Shown here: positions 36,226 to 49,921 of the stretch, one piece after another
Numbering within the stretch: the first letter of the stretch is position 1
Layout of the letters: every line of letters starts with the position of its first letter
NCBI GenBank assembly: GCA_963921795.1
Contig: OY997651.1
Coordinates: forward strand, 55,909,642 to 55,973,641
Source: Nannobrachium achirus
Lineage: Eukaryota; Chordata; Actinopteri; Myctophiformes; Myctophidae
DNA length: 64,000 bases
Direction: 5' to 3'
Made by a program: the position numbers and the translations under genes
Notes under the pieces: model-generated
Seen by the model: only the letters and a program-made list of their open reading frames with translations
Database searches by the model: none
Told to the model about the DNA's origin: nothing

Positions 36226-37095
36226 GTCAGACCATCATTATTTTGTATTACTTTTGTTTTACTATTTATTATGGTATTATAAAAGAATACTGTGGTGATA
36301 ATGTATTTGAAGAGAGTGAATAAGGTTGACATCCCCACTGACTAGAATAATGATAAGGTACAGTGACTACAGAATGTGATCCATCATGCCTGCTAGGGAA
36401 TGATCACATCCAGTTATGTAATCATTTGACTGTCAAACTGGTGTAAACACAGACTGGAAGGTTTGCTGCTTCCTCAGCCCACCCGCACCAGCAGTCTGAT
36501 CAATTATGATCACTGTTGTGTCTGTAAGACTTTCAGGGTAAAACAGTCCATGACTCTGAAATGTTGCTGATAAAACTTTATTTATTTATTTCTTAATTAT
36601 AACAACGCAGATCTTCCACATGTATTTGTAAAATGTATTAAAAGCAAAACTGCTACATATTTGATTTAGAAAAAATATATTTTTAATTTGATAAATGAAT
36701 TAATTAAAATGTCTTTGTGTAAATCATTAGTTTTAGTATTGTACATTTATTTATCCATCTGTCTTTCTGTCTAGTGTTTTTACTTTTAGAAGTGGGGGGG
36801 ACGCCTCATAATGCATGTGCATGCGCACAAGCAAACACATCCACGTCCATGCCTGCAGTACCCAGTATGATCGTCAAGTAGTCAAATTAGAGGATTCCTC
36901 TTACAATGTTGTACATGGACATGCTTTGTAGTTTTATAGTGCGCAGCAGAGGTAAACAGCCTCACTCGAGTTTTAGAGCTAAATCCTATAGCCCAAAGGG
37001 ACAGTGAGCAGAGTCTGCTCACTGCGTCATTGACAGCTATTAAAACAGGTGCTCTACAAGCTTATAATGTGTTGGGACGTGTTGTGAACTTGTAG

Positions 37096-37483
37096 TAAGG
37101 CTGGGTGATATTAGGAAATCCGTTGATATGCGATAACGTTGTTGAATAGCTCGATATCGATATTACTCACGATATTAGTCAAAACAATTGCATTATATCA
37201 TTTTTAATGTTTTTCTGCTTTAGGTCCACTGCCTGCCTCACCCAGAAAATGAATAGCATATCCATGCATGCACACACACAGTACACATAGAATAAAGAAA
37301 TGAAATGCCTTATTTCCATTTTCCAACAATGGTTTTATTGAAATAATCACACCTGGTTACAGATGGACTGCTATTTTGCACGTGCTACGTGCATGCATAG
37401 TGTGTCTATTAATTCATTTGACACATGACCTTGCATGTTGATACCTCAATATCGATATATTTTTGATATATTGCCCAGCCTTA
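37096..37483. mobile_element. hAT-like miniature element (block B copy)
   Basis: Counterpart of 11476-11863 with the same ends and the same CTTGTAG flanks. Confidence 0.75.
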
Positions 37484-38221
37484 GCTTGTAGATCTGCAAG
37501 TTTTTTTGAATAACTTTTTTTTACAACATTATCTTCTCTTTTGTGGGACAATGGCAAAAAGAAATCAGTTGGAGGTCTGCAGCCAATTATGTGGGGGCCA
37601 AAGGGTGGCGCTATGGGGCTGTTAAGTTTTCATGTCAAGTTATCATTTTGTAGGCAGAGGAGAATTTCTGCCCCCAGTTTCCGTGAATCTTTTTACTATT
37701 TTTACTATTTACACATTTTTCTTCTCTTTGTTGTTGAAAGGAAAGTGTTAGAATTATACTTTAGTCGATATTTTTGTCTCGGATTTGTTGAAATAGCGAG
37801 GGACAGAAAATGCTCTGGGGGCAGAGTTCTCCTCTGCCTACAAAATGATGTCACAGCTTAAAAGCCCGATATGAAAGGTTGCGGGGTCACTTCATCAGTA
37901 GGGTTAATTAATTCTCCAGCGAGCATCAATGTAATCCATAAGTTTCATGACAATCCTCACATTAGATTTTCAAACATCATGTGTGCAAGTGGACATTTTG
38001 GCCTAAAGGTGGCACTAGAGTAGAGGTCATGAGGTCAGTAAAAGCAGTAGGTTTAATCCGGTGGCGAGAATACATGTCCCAGAATAGCCCAGAATAGGGT
38101 CATCGGCCATATGGTGGCGCTCTACCGTACACCATTTCAAATTAGATAGAAGATCTCTTAGTTAACTTCAATGACAGTGATTGTGGTCTAATTGCTTTGA
38201 TTTTACATTTAATCTTTACAG

Positions 38222-38395
38222 ACTTGCTGGCTGTGACCTCAAAAAGACAGACTGTGAAGTTGTGGCTTCAGCTCTCAGCTCTAATCCTTCACATCTAACA
38301 GAACTGGACCTCAGTGGGACCAAACTGGACCATTCATCCATGGAGCTGATCTCTGCTGGACTAAAGAGTCCACATTGTAAACTGCAGGTCCTAAG
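38222..38395 (+). CDS. LRR exon type c, NLRC3-like receptor (block B, first)
   Basis: 174 bp, phase 2, same translation as 12602-12775 (LKKTDCEVV, LISAGLKSPHCKLQVL). It is inside the 6636-bp tandem unit, so the exon is followed by its own duplicate at 44858. Confidence 0.85.
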
Positions 38396-38575
38396 GTCAG
38401 ACTAATTTACGCTAAACAAAGCTCTTTGATGACTAAAATATAATGATACATGTATAGGCCTATGTGTGATTTTCATTGTCAGTTAAAACAGCTGATCTAA
38501 AAGCTTGTGTTGTGAGCTTGTATATCTGGATTGTTTTATTTTCTTGAATAACTTTGATGTGTTTAACAACATATT

Positions 38576-39097
38576 GTGTTGAAATTCTTTATTAGGAATA
38601 ACCCTGTTGAGATGTAGCATCTAGTTTTCAAGAGGATCCTCCTAAGCACGATACAAACATTTACAAAAGAGAAAGAAAAAAGTGCAGAAAAAAAAAAAAA
38701 AAAAAAAAAACAGAAACAAAGCAAAACAAAATCAAACAGAAAATAGACAACAAAGAAAACAGTAGAACATAACTCAAACATAAAACAAAACAAAAATATT
38801 ACCGTTGTTTCCTGTTGAGATTGGCACATTTCCAGGTTTTTTCATCTCACTCACGTCACTTTGTCTGCTGACCTCACTCAGCAACGAAATAAACAGAAGA
38901 TAAACAAAAATAAAACAATTCACAGGAGGCAAGCAGTGATCACCCCATGATGTGCACTGCAATGTAGTTTCAAATGCACTACATTGCAGGCGCTTTTTGA
39001 GAGTGGAAAAATAAGAAGACACGTGTGCCATGTGTGATCTGGGCAGCTTGCCCCAGGAAATGTGCCAAGCTCAATAGGGAACAACGGTATTTTAGGG
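38576..39097 (-). mobile_element. Retroelement 3' fragment (copy B)
   Basis: Counterpart of 12956-13478. The poly-A run on the + strand is 23 long here and 24 in block A. Confidence 0.4.
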
Positions 39098-39212
39098 TAG
39101 GGTTAATTCTCGAGGGAGCATCAATGTGCTCCATAAGTTTCATGACAATCCTCACATTTGATTTTCACACATCATGTGTGCAAGTGGACATTTTGGCCTA
39201 AAGGTGGCACTA

Positions 39213-42200
39213 CGTGACGCCAGCCACTAATTTCCAGTAACCCCCTTCCACCTTGTCATTCTCATTCCCTACAACCACTATTACCCATGGCCCATAATAA
39301 TGTCATATCCACCCATATTCCAGTACTTATCAGTGAAAGGCGCTGTATACGCGTTCACCCTGTACATACAGTCAATTTCAATAACTTAGTCAGACCTATT
39401 ATTCAGCACAACCCACCGCCCCCTATTTCACCTGCTACCACCCCAGTTCTAATGTCTCTTTTAAATGTCAGGGCCTTGACAGAGAAATCATTTTTATGTC
39501 AAGACCTCATTATGTCCAACAACCTGGACTTCTTTTTTATTACGGAGACATGGTTAAAGGATGGCCACATGGCCCCTCTTACAGAGGCCTTGCCACCAGG
39601 CTATGCCTATTTTAGTCAGCCTAGAGTGGACTCACGCCGTGGTGGTGGTCTTGCTGCTATTTTTAGAGATAATTTTAAATGCTCATTGAAATCCTTTGGT
39701 AGTTTCTCTTCCTTTGAAATTCTTAGTTTTTTAGTGAATAGCAAGTCACTCCCCCTTTTAGTTATTTTAATCTATAGGCCCCCAAAAAGCACTGGCTTTC
39801 TTGATCAATTCTCTGACCTATTGTCGCTCATTATGCCAAAGTATGATAGAATAATTTGTATTGGTGACTATAATTTACATGTCTGTTGTCCTTCCAAATC
39901 TGTGGAAGCAGCTGACTTCATTACACTATATCAGTCATTCAATCTGGTTCAATCCGTTAACGTTTCTACTCACAAGAAGGGCCACACACTCGATTTGATT
40001 CTATCATTTGGTTTCACAGTAGACAATGTAAATGTCACAGACTTTTCTCTATCTGACCACAAAACTGTGTCTTTTCAGACCCTGCTTCCACATCCTGTTC
40101 CCAAGCCCCCTGTATCCTCCCGCTCTCGTGTTTTTAATGTTAATTCTGCCTCTCGCTTCCAAAACGCCTTCAGAGCTGTCCCACCTTACATCGCAGATCA
40201 GTTTCAAGACTCTGTAGATGAGCTAGTGAATCATTTTAACAGTAACAGTATATTTATTTTGGACAAAATTGCACCTTTCAAATCTAAACTACAAAAACCA
40301 AATGCCCTGCACTGGCTAAATGACCACACAAGTGAAATTAAAAGACAATGTCGTAGGGCCGAACGTAAATGGAAAAAGGATAAGCTACTCACATCCCACA
40401 ACATTCTTAAGCAAACCATGGTTACATATCAGGCTGCAGTCAGAGACGCAAGAAATGCATATTTCTCCCGCTTAATTAGTTCACAAGGTCATAATCCCAG
40501 AATACTTTTTCAGACGATAGATTCTGCAATTAGTCCACCCCCCAGTCAACCTCTTGATGCAACCCCGGAAAGGTGTGAAGAGTTCCTCATCCATTTTACA
40601 AGTAAGATTTTAACTATTAGACAACAGATTACCCCTGAGCTCAGAGAACTTGCGGTTTGCCCTGCTGTCCCTGTTTTACTCACCCAATTTGAACAGGTTT
40701 CTCTGTCAACCCTGGAGGATATTATATCCCACATGAAATCCTCTACCTGCACCCTGGATCCTATCCCAACTAGATTTTTTAAAGAGATTTTACATATAAT
40801 TGGACCTAATATTTTAACTATTATCAATTGCTCTCTGTCCACTGGTCTGTTCCCTTCCAGTCTTAAAGCTGCTCTAATCAAACCCCTCCTCAAGAAGCCA
40901 ACTTTGGACCCCTCAGTTTTAGATAATTTTAGGCCTATCTCTAACCTGTCATTTTTATCCAAAATCTTAGAAAAGATTGTGTCCAATCAGTTGATCTCTT
41001 TTATGAATTTTAATAATGTATTTGAGGATTTTCAATCTGGCTTCCGTGCCTGTCACAGCACGGAAACAACTCTTTTAAAGGTCACAAATGACCTTCTTCG
41101 TGCTGCTGACGATGGAGACTGTTCGATTTTATTACTTTTAGATCTTAGCTCTGCGTTTGACACCGTGGATCACTCTATTTTAATTGACCGCCTGAAAAAT
41201 TGGGTTGGCATCGGGGATACAGCTCTTGGCTGGTTGCGCTCCTACCTCACCGATAGGAGTTTTTCGGTGGTGATTGGGGAGGCAAAATCCTCTCAGGTCC
41301 CCCTGACCTCTGGTGTCCCCCAAGGCTCCATTTTGGGCCCGTTACTTTTTTCCTTATATATGCTCCCACTTGGCCATAACATCCGTAAACACAAGATTAA
41401 TTTTCATTTCTACGCAGATGACTCACAGCTGTACATCCCCCTCAAACCTGGCAGCACAGACAATATAACCCACATACTTACCTGTCTCTCTGACATCAAG
41501 TGCTGGATGTCCCAGAACTTCCTCCAGCTCAATGAGGCAAAAACCGAAATCCTCCTCTTTGGCCCCCCACATTCCACCCCCTTTTTTCAGTCACAGCTTG
41601 GCAATTTGTCACAAAATGTTAAAAGTGCTGGCCGTAACTTAGGCGTTATGTTTGACTCTAATTTATCTTTTAATGTTCAAGTGACCAAGGTAGTACAATC
41701 ATGTTTTTTCCAGCTTAGAAATATTGCAAAAATTAAATCATTTCTCTCATATTCAGACCTGGAGAAGGTCATTCATGCTTTCATTTCATCACGCATAGAT
41801 TATTGTAACTCCCTGTATTCTGGTCTCAGCAAAAAAACAATCTCCCGTCTTCAACTAGTGCAAAATTCCGCAGCCAGATTATTGACCAACACCAGAAGAC
41901 GTGACCACATTACACCTGTCCTTGCCTCCCTTCACTGGCTGCCTGTAAGTTTTAGAATAGATTTTAAGATTTTATTGATTACTTTTAAAGCACTACATGG
42001 CCTAGCCCCCAGCTATATTGTTGATATGCTGGAGGACTATAACCCAGGGCGCAGCCTCAGGTCCTCAAACAAGGCTCTACTAAAAGTCCCAGAAACTAAT
42101 CTTGTCACCATGGGTGACCGTGCTTTCTCGGTCCGGGCACCCAGGCTCTGGAATGCCCTGCCTGCATGAGGCTCTAAGATTAGTTACGTCACTGTATTCT

Positions 42201-42453
42201 TTTAAGACACAACTGAAAACTCACCTGTACACCAAGGCTTTTAATTAGCCTTTTATGTATTATGTTCTATTTTCTTTTATTATTTTATTTTACTTATTTT
42301 GTTTAGTTGTTTATCTTTTAAATGCTACTGTTTACTGTTGTCTTATCTCATTGAATTTTATTGCACTGTATTTTATTCTGCCATTGGAAAGCACTTTGTA
42401 ACCTTGTTTTGAAAAGTGCTCTATAAATAAAGTTTATTATTATTATTATTATT
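39213..42453 (+). mobile_element. L2/CR1-group LINE, copy B
   Basis: Same insertion as 13594-16834, with the same ACTA flanks, copied by duplication. Confidence 0.85.
39287..42169 (+). CDS. LINE ORF2: AP endonuclease and reverse transcriptase, copy B
   Basis: 960 codons, differing from copy A only at residue 8 (S for P, tcc for ccc). Endonuclease residues N60, E87, D194, D257 and H258, and reverse transcriptase D619 and YADD 709-712, are intact. The same TGA after RLWNALPA truncates the tail, so the frameshift was present before duplication. The product would nick DNA and prime reverse transcription of its own RNA if expressed. No promoter can be identified within the inserted 5' end. Confidence 0.9.
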   Translation: MAHNNVISTHIPVLISERRCIRVHPVHTVNFNNLVRPIIQHNPPPPISPATTPVLMSLLNVRALTEKSFLCQDLIMSNNLDFFFITETWLKDGHMAPLTEALPPGYAYFSQPRVDSRRGGGLAAIFRDNFKCSLKSFGSFSSFEILSFLVNSKSLPLLVILIYRPPKSTGFLDQFSDLLSLIMPKYDRIICIGDYNLHVCCPSKSVEAADFITLYQSFNLVQSVNVSTHKKGHTLDLILSFGFTVDNVNVTDFSLSDHKTVSFQTLLPHPVPKPPVSSRSRVFNVNSASRFQNAFRAVPPYIADQFQDSVDELVNHFNSNSIFILDKIAPFKSKLQKPNALHWLNDHTSEIKRQCRRAERKWKKDKLLTSHNILKQTMVTYQAAVRDARNAYFSRLISSQGHNPRILFQTIDSAISPPPSQPLDATPERCEEFLIHFTSKILTIRQQITPELRELAVCPAVPVLLTQFEQVSLSTLEDIISHMKSSTCTLDPIPTRFFKEILHIIGPNILTIINCSLSTGLFPSSLKAALIKPLLKKPTLDPSVLDNFRPISNLSFLSKILEKIVSNQLISFMNFNNVFEDFQSGFRACHSTETTLLKVTNDLLRAADDGDCSILLLLDLSSAFDTVDHSILIDRLKNWVGIGDTALGWLRSYLTDRSFSVVIGEAKSSQVPLTSGVPQGSILGPLLFSLYMLPLGHNIRKHKINFHFYADDSQLYIPLKPGSTDNITHILTCLSDIKCWMSQNFLQLNEAKTEILLFGPPHSTPFFQSQLGNLSQNVKSAGRNLGVMFDSNLSFNVQVTKVVQSCFFQLRNIAKIKSFLSYSDLEKVIHAFISSRIDYCNSLYSGLSKKTISRLQLVQNSAARLLTNTRRRDHITPVLASLHWLPVSFRIDFKILLITFKALHGLAPSYIVDMLEDYNPGRSLRSSNKALLKVPETNLVTMGDRAFSVRAPRLWNALPA

Positions 42454-42483
42454 ACTAGGGTAGAGGTCATGAGGTCAGTAATA

Positions 42484-42764
42484 AATGGTAAATGATAAAT
42501 GGTAAATGATGCATTTATATAGCGCTTTTATCCAAGGCACTTTACATAGATTGTGCATTACATTCACCCATTCACGCACACATTCATACACCGATGGCAG
42601 AGGAAACCATGCAAGGCACCAACCTACTCACCGGGAGCAATAAGGGGTTCAGAGTCTTGCTCAAGGACTCTTCGACATTAACTCAGGGGGAGCCCGGATT
42701 CGAACTGGGAACCCTTTGTGCTCTAATAACGGTTTCTCTACCCCTGAGCTATGCCGCCCCTTAT
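42484..42764 (-). mobile_element. tRNA-derived SINE, minus strand (copy B)
   Basis: Same insertion as 16865-17145, with AGTAATA on both sides. Confidence 0.8.
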
Positions 42765-43026
42765 AGTAATAGCAGTAGGTTTAATCCTGTAGGGAGAATA
42801 AATGTGATCAACAAGTTTCATGACAATCTGACCAGTACATTTAGAAATGTTGTGATGGTGAACATTTAGACCTAATGGTGGCGCTATTTGAACACTAAAA
42901 TCAGTAGGGGTCATCCTGTGGGGAGCATGAAGGTTCACATTCTTTATTTATATTATTCTTTTCAATATATGTTGTTGTTTATGTAAGCTCTCAATGTGCA
43001 ACATATTGTGAGCTTGTGCAGTAGAT

Positions 43027-43285
43027 CAGGGGTGCCCTAAAGGTAGATTGTGATCTACCAGTAGATCACAAAGGTTATGCAGGTAGCGCTCTACCTTACG
43101 GGTAGAATAATTTTTTTCCCCACTATTTCCATATTTTTCCCCCAGCTATTTAAATGTGTTTGACTTATACCGTTATGTAACGCCAGTGCCTCTATTCCAA
43201 AGCCCCCTCAGGTGAAGTTTTTTTGGGTGGGTAGATCATGTTGAGCTGGTCATTTTAAAAGTCAAAAGAAATGTGGGCAGCCCTG
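43027..43285. mobile_element. hAT miniature element (copy B)
   Basis: Counterpart of 17408-17666. Confidence 0.75.
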
Positions 43286-43390
43286 CGGTAGATTCCATTT
43301 TGGCTGAATGTTCAACCCAGAATAGGGTCATCGGCCATAGGGTGGCACACTTTACCGTACACCATTTCTAACTAGCTAGAAGATCTCTTA

Positions 43391-44600
43391 AGCCTGCCGT
43401 ACACTAACCGATAATCGGGCCATTTAATTACCCTCCCGACAATCGGGCTGCCACCGACTGAAACAGGCCCGACTATCGGGCATAAATGTCGTCTAGCGTG
43501 AGGGCTCACAGATTCAATCTGAGCCCCGCCGAGTGGCTCGGAGGACGATTGGGACCAGCCCGACTCTTTTCAAACATGTTTGATATTTTTCTGGGATCCC
43601 TCGTCTGGAACAGCAGCGGGTGGCCGAGAGAAAGACAGCTGCTGATCGACAGATCTCTCTTTCTTTTTATCTCTCCATCTCTCCCTCCCCCCCCCCTCTC
43701 TCTCTCACTCACACACATACATGCACACGCGCGCGCACGCAGACACACTTTTCATACCGTCCACATCCATCCGCCCAGGTTGTATCATGATTGCTTGCGA
43801 TGGGAATTAAAACTCAATGCGGGTTTGTTTTATATCAGCAGAAATAGTCACTACGAGTCACAGACTGGGAACAGCGCACGAGTGACTGGCACATCTCGCT
43901 TATTTGCTCTTGCAAGTAGGCCTACACGCCCACTGCCTGATCTACAAACCCTACAACGTGGCGCGTAGGAGAAGAGGGACACAGTTTGATCTTGGAAATC
44001 TAATGTTCTGTGCACCACACAATCATACGACTAATCATAAATCAGGCACCATGAGAAGCAGACAGCACGTAGCACTTGACCAGTTTAGCAGCGGAGAGGT
44101 TGCGGACAGCGTTGCTTTGGGATTTTCTTTTCAGGGCGGACGGTCATTTATTGACGTCACATGCACGCGCCTCTAGAGGCTATTTAGATAGAAAGGATGT
44201 CAGCAGATCTAATGGTCTTAATTACATTTGCATTGTTACTTATTTAAGATTTTATTTTTTACTTTCTTTTAATTCATTTAGAAAATACAGCGCTGCAGTA
44301 GGCTAGAGAAACAAAGTTTGCCTTGAACGAATCTCAAACACTAAATACCACAGTAATGGAGTCACATGCAGTGCACAGCTGGAAACCTAGGTGTTAAAGT
44401 AGGCTATATCCATATGAATAGAGGGGACTTGGGCTTGAGGACGCTCATAGTCAGGGGATATCTTTAGAAATAGTGTCAAATCCTGGAATAAATTCCTTAC
44501 CAAAACATTTCTTCACCAATGTGTTTGTAAAGGTGTCTAGTAACACATCTCACAAAGACTGACATTCAGTTTCCCTAGGAAAATCTTTGACAGCTAGGGT
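43391..44600. mobile_element. PIF/Harbinger-like element, left part (copy B)
   Basis: Same left end as 50027 (agcctgccgtacactaacc). It is cut off at 44600 by the tandem-duplication junction, inside the nested fold-back arm. Confidence 0.7.
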
Positions 44601-44857
44601 GATTTTCAAACATCATGTGTGCAAGTGGACATTTTGGCCTAAAGGTGGCACTAGAGTAGAGGTCATGAGGTCAGTAAAAGCAGTAGGTTTAATCCGGTGG
44701 CGAGAATACATGTCCCAGAATAGCCCAGAATAGGGTCATCGGCCATATGGTGGCGCTCTACCGTACACCATTTCAAATTAGATAGAAGATCTCTTAGTTA
44801 ACTTCAATGACAGTGATTGTGGTCTAATTGCTTTGATTTTACATTTAATCTTTACAG

Positions 44858-45031
44858 ACTTGCTGGCTGTGACCTCAAAAAGACAGACTGTGAAGTTGTG
44901 GCTTCAGCTCTCAGCTCTAATCCTTCACATCTAACAGAACTGGACCTCAGTGGGACCAAACTGGACCATTCATCCATGGAGCTGATCTCTGCTGGACTAA
45001 AGAGTCCACATTGTAAACTGCAGGTCCTAAG
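44858..45031 (+). CDS. LRR exon type c, NLRC3-like receptor (block B, second)
   Basis: 174 bp, phase 2, identical to 38222-38395. Because the exon is symmetric in phase, inclusion of this extra copy would lengthen the receptor by 58 residues without a frameshift. Confidence 0.85.
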
Positions 45032-45211
45032 GTCAGACTAATTTACGCTAAACAAAGCTCTTTGATGACTAAAATATAATGATACATGTATAGGCCTATG
45101 TGTGATTTTCATTGTCAGTTAAAACAGCTGATCTAAAAGCTTGTGTTGTGAGCTTGTATATCTGGATTGTTTTATTTTCTTGAATAACTTTGATGTGTTT
45201 AACAACATATT

Positions 45212-45733
45212 GTGTTGAAATTCTTTATTAGGAATAACCCTGTTGAGATGTAGCATCTAGTTTTCAAGAGGATCCTCCTAAGCACGATACAAACATTTAC
45301 AAAAGAGAAAGAAAAAAGTGCAGAAAAAAAAAAAAAAAAAAAAAAACAGAAACAAAGCAAAACAAAATCAAACAGAAAATAGACAACAAAGAAAACAGTA
45401 GAACATAACTCAAACATAAAACAAAACAAAAATATTACCGTTGTTTCCTGTTGAGATTGGCACATTTCCAGGTTTTTTCATCTCACTCACGTCACTTTGT
45501 CTGCTGACCTCACTCAGCAACGAAATAAACAGAAGATAAACAAAAATAAAACAATTCACAGGAGGCAAGCAGTGATCACCCCATGATGTGCACTGCAATG
45601 TAGTTTCAAATGCACTACATTGCAGGCGCTTTTTGAGAGTGGAAAAATAAGAAGACACGTGTGCCATGTGTGATCTGGGCAGCTTGCCCCAGGAAATGTG
45701 CCAAGCTCAATAGGGAACAACGGTATTTTAGGG
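45212..45733 (-). mobile_element. Retroelement 3' fragment (copy C)
   Basis: Counterpart of 38576-39097 in the second tandem unit. Confidence 0.4.
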
Positions 45734-45848
45734 TAGGGTTAATTCTCGAGGGAGCATCAATGTGCTCCATAAGTTTCATGACAATCCTCACATTTGATTT
45801 TCACACATCATGTGTGCAAGTGGACATTTTGGCCTAAAGGTGGCACTA

Positions 45849-48800
45849 CGTGACGCCAGCCACTAATTTCCAGTAACCCCCTTCCACCTTGTCATTCTCA
45901 TTCCCTACAACCACTATTACCCATGGCCCATAATAATGTCATATCCACCCATATTCCAGTACTTATCAGTGAAAGGCGCTGTATACGCGTTCACCCTGTA
46001 CATACAGTCAATTTCAATAACTTAGTCAGACCTATTATTCAGCACAACCCACCGCCCCCTATTTCACCTGCTACCACCCCAGTTCTAATGTCTCTTTTAA
46101 ATGTCAGGGCCTTGACAGAGAAATCATTTTTATGTCAAGACCTCATTATGTCCAACAACCTGGACTTCTTTTTTATTACGGAGACATGGTTAAAGGATGG
46201 CCACATGGCCCCTCTTACAGAGGCCTTGCCACCAGGCTATGCCTATTTTAGTCAGCCTAGAGTGGACTCACGCCGTGGTGGTGGTCTTGCTGCTATTTTT
46301 AGAGATAATTTTAAATGCTCATTGAAATCCTTTGGTAGTTTCTCTTCCTTTGAAATTCTTAGTTTTTTAGTGAATAGCAAGTCACTCCCCCTTTTAGTTA
46401 TTTTAATCTATAGGCCCCCAAAAAGCACTGGCTTTCTTGATCAATTCTCTGACCTATTGTCGCTCATTATGCCAAAGTATGATAGAATAATTTGTATTGG
46501 TGACTATAATTTACATGTCTGTTGTCCTTCCAAATCTGTGGAAGCAGCTGACTTCATTACACTATATCAGTCATTCAATCTGGTTCAATCCGTTAACGTT
46601 TCTACTCACAAGAAGGGCCACACACTCGATTTGATTCTATCATTTGGTTTCACAGTAGACAATGTAAATGTCACAGACTTTTCTCTATCTGACCACAAAA
46701 CTGTGTCTTTTCAGACCCTGCTTCCACATCCTGTTCCCAAGCCCCCTGTATCCTCCCGCTCTCGTGTTTTTAATGTTAATTCTGCCTCTCGCTTCCAAAA
46801 CGCCTTCAGAGCTGTCCCACCTTACATCGCAGATCAGTTTCAAGACTCTGTAGATGAGCTAGTGAATCATTTTAACAGTAACAGTATATTTATTTTGGAC
46901 AAAATTGCACCTTTCAAATCTAAACTACAAAAACCAAATGCCCTGCACTGGCTAAATGACCACACAAGTGAAATTAAAAGACAATGTCGTAGGGCCGAAC
47001 GTAAATGGAAAAAGGATAAGCTACTCACATCCCACAACATTCTTAAGCAAACCATGGTTACATATCAGGCTGCAGTCAGAGACGCAAGAAATGCATATTT
47101 CTCCCGCTTAATTAGTTCACAAGGTCATAATCCCAGAATACTTTTTCAGACGATAGATTCTGCAATTAGTCCACCCCCCAGTCAACCTCTTGATGCAACC
47201 CCGGAAAGGTGTGAAGAGTTCCTCATCCATTTTACAAGTAAGATTTTAACTATTAGACAACAGATTACCCCTGAGCTCAGAGAACTTGCGGTTTGCCCTG
47301 CTGTCCCTGTTTTACTCACCCAATTTGAACAGGTTTCTCTGTCAACCCTGGAGGATATTATATCCCACATGAAATCCTCTACCTGCACCCTGGATCCTAT
47401 CCCAACTAGATTTTTTAAAGAGATTTTACATATAATTGGACCTAATATTTTAACTATTATCAATTGCTCTCTGTCCACTGGTCTGTTCCCTTCCAGTCTT
47501 AAAGCTGCTCTAATCAAACCCCTCCTCAAGAAGCCAACTTTGGACCCCTCAGTTTTAGATAATTTTAGGCCTATCTCTAACCTGTCATTTTTATCCAAAA
47601 TCTTAGAAAAGATTGTGTCCAATCAGTTGATCTCTTTTATGAATTTTAATAATGTATTTGAGGATTTTCAATCTGGCTTCCGTGCCTGTCACAGCACGGA
47701 AACAACTCTTTTAAAGGTCACAAATGACCTTCTTCGTGCTGCTGACGATGGAGACTGTTCGATTTTATTACTTTTAGATCTTAGCTCTGCGTTTGACACC
47801 GTGGATCACTCTATTTTAATTGACCGCCTGAAAAATTGGGTTGGCATCGGGGATACAGCTCTTGGCTGGTTGCGCTCCTACCTCACCGATAGGAGTTTTT
47901 CGGTGGTGATTGGGGAGGCAAAATCCTCTCAGGTCCCCCTGACCTCTGGTGTCCCCCAAGGCTCCATTTTGGGCCCGTTACTTTTTTCCTTATATATGCT
48001 CCCACTTGGCCATAACATCCGTAAACACAAGATTAATTTTCATTTCTACGCAGATGACTCACAGCTGTACATCCCCCTCAAACCTGGCAGCACAGACAAT
48101 ATAACCCACATACTTACCTGTCTCTCTGACATCAAGTGCTGGATGTCCCAGAACTTCCTCCAGCTCAATGAGGCAAAAACCGAAATCCTCCTCTTTGGCC
48201 CCCCACATTCCACCCCCTTTTTTCAGTCACAGCTTGGCAATTTGTCACAAAATGTTAAAAGTGCTGGCCGTAACTTAGGCGTTATGTTTGACTCTAATTT
48301 ATCTTTTAATGTTCAAGTGACCAAGGTAGTACAATCATGTTTTTTCCAGCTTAGAAATATTGCAAAAATTAAATCATTTCTCTCATATTCAGACCTGGAG
48401 AAGGTCATTCATGCTTTCATTTCATCACGCATAGATTATTGTAACTCCCTGTATTCTGGTCTCAGCAAAAAAACAATCTCCCGTCTTCAACTAGTGCAAA
48501 ATTCCGCAGCCAGATTATTGACCAACACCAGAAGACGTGACCACATTACACCTGTCCTTGCCTCCCTTCACTGGCTGCCTGTAAGTTTTAGAATAGATTT
48601 TAAGATTTTATTGATTACTTTTAAAGCACTACATGGCCTAGCCCCCAGCTATATTGTTGATATGCTGGAGGACTATAACCCAGGGCGCAGCCTCAGGTCC
48701 TCAAACAAGGCTCTACTAAAAGTCCCAGAAACTAATCTTGTCACCATGGGTGACCGTGCTTTCTCGGTCCGGGCACCCAGGCTCTGGAATGCCCTGCCTG

Positions 48801-49089
48801 CATGAGGCTCTAAGATTAGTTACGTCACTGTATTCTTTTAAGACACAACTGAAAACTCACCTGTACACCAAGGCTTTTAATTAGCCTTTTATGTATTATG
48901 TTCTATTTTCTTTTATTATTTTATTTTACTTATTTTGTTTAGTTGTTTATCTTTTAAATGCTACTGTTTACTGTTGTCTTATCTCATTGAATTTTATTGC
49001 ACTGTATTTTATTCTGCCATTGGAAAGCACTTTGTAACCTTGTTTTGAAAAGTGCTCTATAAATAAAGTTTATTATTATTATTATTATT
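45849..49089 (+). mobile_element. L2/CR1-group LINE, copy C
   Basis: Duplicate of the copy B insertion, with the same ACTA flanks. Confidence 0.85.
45923..48805 (+). CDS. LINE ORF2: AP endonuclease and reverse transcriptase, copy C
   Basis: 960 codons with translation identical to copy B, including S at residue 8 and the truncating TGA. All endonuclease and reverse transcriptase catalytic motifs are preserved. Identity reflects segment duplication rather than independent transposition, since the target flanks and neighbouring SINE are the same. Confidence 0.9.
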   Translation: MAHNNVISTHIPVLISERRCIRVHPVHTVNFNNLVRPIIQHNPPPPISPATTPVLMSLLNVRALTEKSFLCQDLIMSNNLDFFFITETWLKDGHMAPLTEALPPGYAYFSQPRVDSRRGGGLAAIFRDNFKCSLKSFGSFSSFEILSFLVNSKSLPLLVILIYRPPKSTGFLDQFSDLLSLIMPKYDRIICIGDYNLHVCCPSKSVEAADFITLYQSFNLVQSVNVSTHKKGHTLDLILSFGFTVDNVNVTDFSLSDHKTVSFQTLLPHPVPKPPVSSRSRVFNVNSASRFQNAFRAVPPYIADQFQDSVDELVNHFNSNSIFILDKIAPFKSKLQKPNALHWLNDHTSEIKRQCRRAERKWKKDKLLTSHNILKQTMVTYQAAVRDARNAYFSRLISSQGHNPRILFQTIDSAISPPPSQPLDATPERCEEFLIHFTSKILTIRQQITPELRELAVCPAVPVLLTQFEQVSLSTLEDIISHMKSSTCTLDPIPTRFFKEILHIIGPNILTIINCSLSTGLFPSSLKAALIKPLLKKPTLDPSVLDNFRPISNLSFLSKILEKIVSNQLISFMNFNNVFEDFQSGFRACHSTETTLLKVTNDLLRAADDGDCSILLLLDLSSAFDTVDHSILIDRLKNWVGIGDTALGWLRSYLTDRSFSVVIGEAKSSQVPLTSGVPQGSILGPLLFSLYMLPLGHNIRKHKINFHFYADDSQLYIPLKPGSTDNITHILTCLSDIKCWMSQNFLQLNEAKTEILLFGPPHSTPFFQSQLGNLSQNVKSAGRNLGVMFDSNLSFNVQVTKVVQSCFFQLRNIAKIKSFLSYSDLEKVIHAFISSRIDYCNSLYSGLSKKTISRLQLVQNSAARLLTNTRRRDHITPVLASLHWLPVSFRIDFKILLITFKALHGLAPSYIVDMLEDYNPGRSLRSSNKALLKVPETNLVTMGDRAFSVRAPRLWNALPA

Positions 49090-49119
49090 ACTAGGGTAGA
49101 GGTCATGAGGTCAGTAATA

Positions 49120-49400
49120 AATGGTAAATGATAAATGGTAAATGATGCATTTATATAGCGCTTTTATCCAAGGCACTTTACATAGATTGTGCATTACATT
49201 CACCCATTCACGCACACATTCATACACCGATGGCAGAGGAAACCATGCAAGGCACCAACCTACTCACCGGGAGCAATAAGGGGTTCAGAGTCTTGCTCAA
49301 GGACTCTTCGACATTAACTCAGGGGGAGCCCGGATTCGAACTGGGAACCCTTTGTGCTCTAATAACGGTTTCTCTACCCCTGAGCTATGCCGCCCCTTAT
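49120..49400 (-). mobile_element. tRNA-derived SINE, minus strand (copy C)
   Basis: Same insertion as 42484-42764. Confidence 0.8.
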
Positions 49401-49662
49401 AGTAATAGCAGTAGGTTTAATCCTGTAGGGAGAATAAATGTGATCAACAAGTTTCATGACAATCTGACCAGTACATTTAGAAATGTTGTGATGGTGAACA
49501 TTTAGACCTAATGGTGGCGCTATTTGAACACTAAAATCAGTAGGGGTCATCCTGTGGGGAGCATGAAGGTTCACATTCTTTATTTATATTATTCTTTTCA
49601 ATATATGTTGTTGTTTATGTAAGCTCTCAATGTGCAACATATTGTGAGCTTGTGCAGTAGAT

Positions 49663-49921
49663 CAGGGGTGCCCTAAAGGTAGATTGTGATCTACCAGTAG
49701 ATCACAAAGGTTATGCAGGTAGCGCTCTACCTTACGGGTAGAATAATTTTTTTCCCCACTATTTCCATATTTTTCCCCCAGCTATTTAAATGTGTTTGAC
49801 TTATACCGTTATGTAACGCCAGTGCCTCTATTCCAAAGCCCCCTCAGGTGAAGTTTTTTTGGGTGGGTAGATCATGTTGAGCTGGTCATTTTAAAAGTCA
49901 AAAGAAATGTGGGCAGCCCTG
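49663..49921. mobile_element. hAT miniature element (copy C)
   Basis: Counterpart of 43027-43285. Confidence 0.75.

Larger units (their letters stand above)
37965..44600 (+). repeat. 6636-bp tandem unit, first copy
   Basis: Starts at gattttcaaacatcatg and ends at gacagctagggt. It carries LRR exon c, the retroelement fragment, the LINE, the SINE, a hAT miniature element and the left part of the PIF/Harbinger-like element. The second copy follows directly at 44601. No difference from it was found in the stretches compared, including the 23-base poly-A run. Confidence 0.9.
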